A DNA stretch of 64,000 nucleotides from Salinicola corii (lineage in GTDB: Bacteria; Pseudomonadota; Gammaproteobacteria; Pseudomonadales; Halomonadaceae), in the NCBI RefSeq assembly GCF_008298015.1, contig NZ_VTPX01000013.1:1-64000 (forward strand), in the 5' to 3' direction. The translations under genes were made by a program, and so were the position numbers. Position 1 is the stretch's first letter; each line of letters starts with the position of its first letter. The notes beneath the pieces were generated by a model. The model was not told the DNA's origin. It ran no database searches and was given only the letters and a program-made list of their open reading frames with translations. Below, in pieces: positions 63,995 through 64,000 of this stretch.

Positions 63995-64000
63995 ATGAGC
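63995..64000 (+). CDS. Start of a gene cut by the window end
   Basis: ATGAGC at the last six bases, preceded by a perfect AGGAGG at 63984-63989 with 5-nt spacing. Only two codons are visible, so nothing can be said about the product. Confidence 0.6.

Overview
The window reads as a chromosomal segment of a gamma-proteobacterium of the Halomonadaceae type (Halomonas/Salinicola/Kushneria-like). Reasons: high GC; the gammaproteobacterial rpsU-dnaG-rpoD block next to tsaD, plsY, folB and folK; the HpxO, FadH, TtcA and BaeSR families; acidic low-complexity stretches in the glucose dehydrogenase and in RpoD, as in moderate halophiles; and several TRAP, SSS and ABC uptake systems. The genus is an inference from gene content. 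No prophage, integron, CRISPR array or intact insertion sequence was seen.

Layout. 1-110: 3' end of a 5S rRNA gene and its terminator, so an rRNA operon ends here. 300-3300: a small lipoprotein and a membrane PQQ glucose dehydrogenase (-). 3.5-9.6 kb: a livKHMGF-type ABC importer with a proline-racemase-family enzyme that carries Ser/Thr in place of the two catalytic cysteines; probably uptake and catabolism of a hydroxyproline-like compound. 9.7-13 kb: an aaeXAB-like efflux operon (-). 13.1-16.7 kb: a diguanylate cyclase with a periplasmic SUOX-fold partner, a GNAT protein and an EamA exporter (-). 16.9-23.2 kb: a small membrane protein, DUF192, a TAXI-type TRAP transporter, DUF4385 and a MOSC protein. 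23.7-26 kb: beta-carbonic anhydrase plus SulP permease (bicarbonate module). 26.1-29.5 kb (-): GNAT, PhoD-like phosphatase, FruR. 29.8-35.5 kb: the divergent fruBKA fructose PTS operon, whose FruB carries its own Enzyme I. 35.5-38.4 kb: macrodomain protein and BaeSR-like two-component system. 38.5-46 kb: folK, folB, plsY, tsaD, rpsU, dnaG, rpoD. 46.4-56.4 kb: a regulatory/transport locus with a sodium-symporter-fused hybrid kinase, a DUF4212 + SSS symporter pair, a cNMP/CBS/DUF294 protein and a DnaQ-like exonuclease; by family precedent this is acetate or small organic acid uptake and its control. 56.4-59.4 kb: ttcA, hpxO and an alpha/beta hydrolase. 59.5-60.1 kb: five tRNA genes (Val-Asp-Asp-Val-Asp). 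60.3-63.7 kb: fadH and a threonine aldolase; at 63995 a further gene begins and runs off the window.

Most of the window is ordinary housekeeping and nutrient-uptake sequence. The points most worth a second look are the SUOX-fold/GGDEF pair, the Ser/Thr proline-racemase homologue with a palindromic site upstream of its transport operon, the symporter-kinase/DUF294 locus, a dispersed intergenic repeat shared by two transporter operons, and a tRNA-Asp copy with a compensated T-arm change. Nothing seen amounts to a clearly new multi-gene system.
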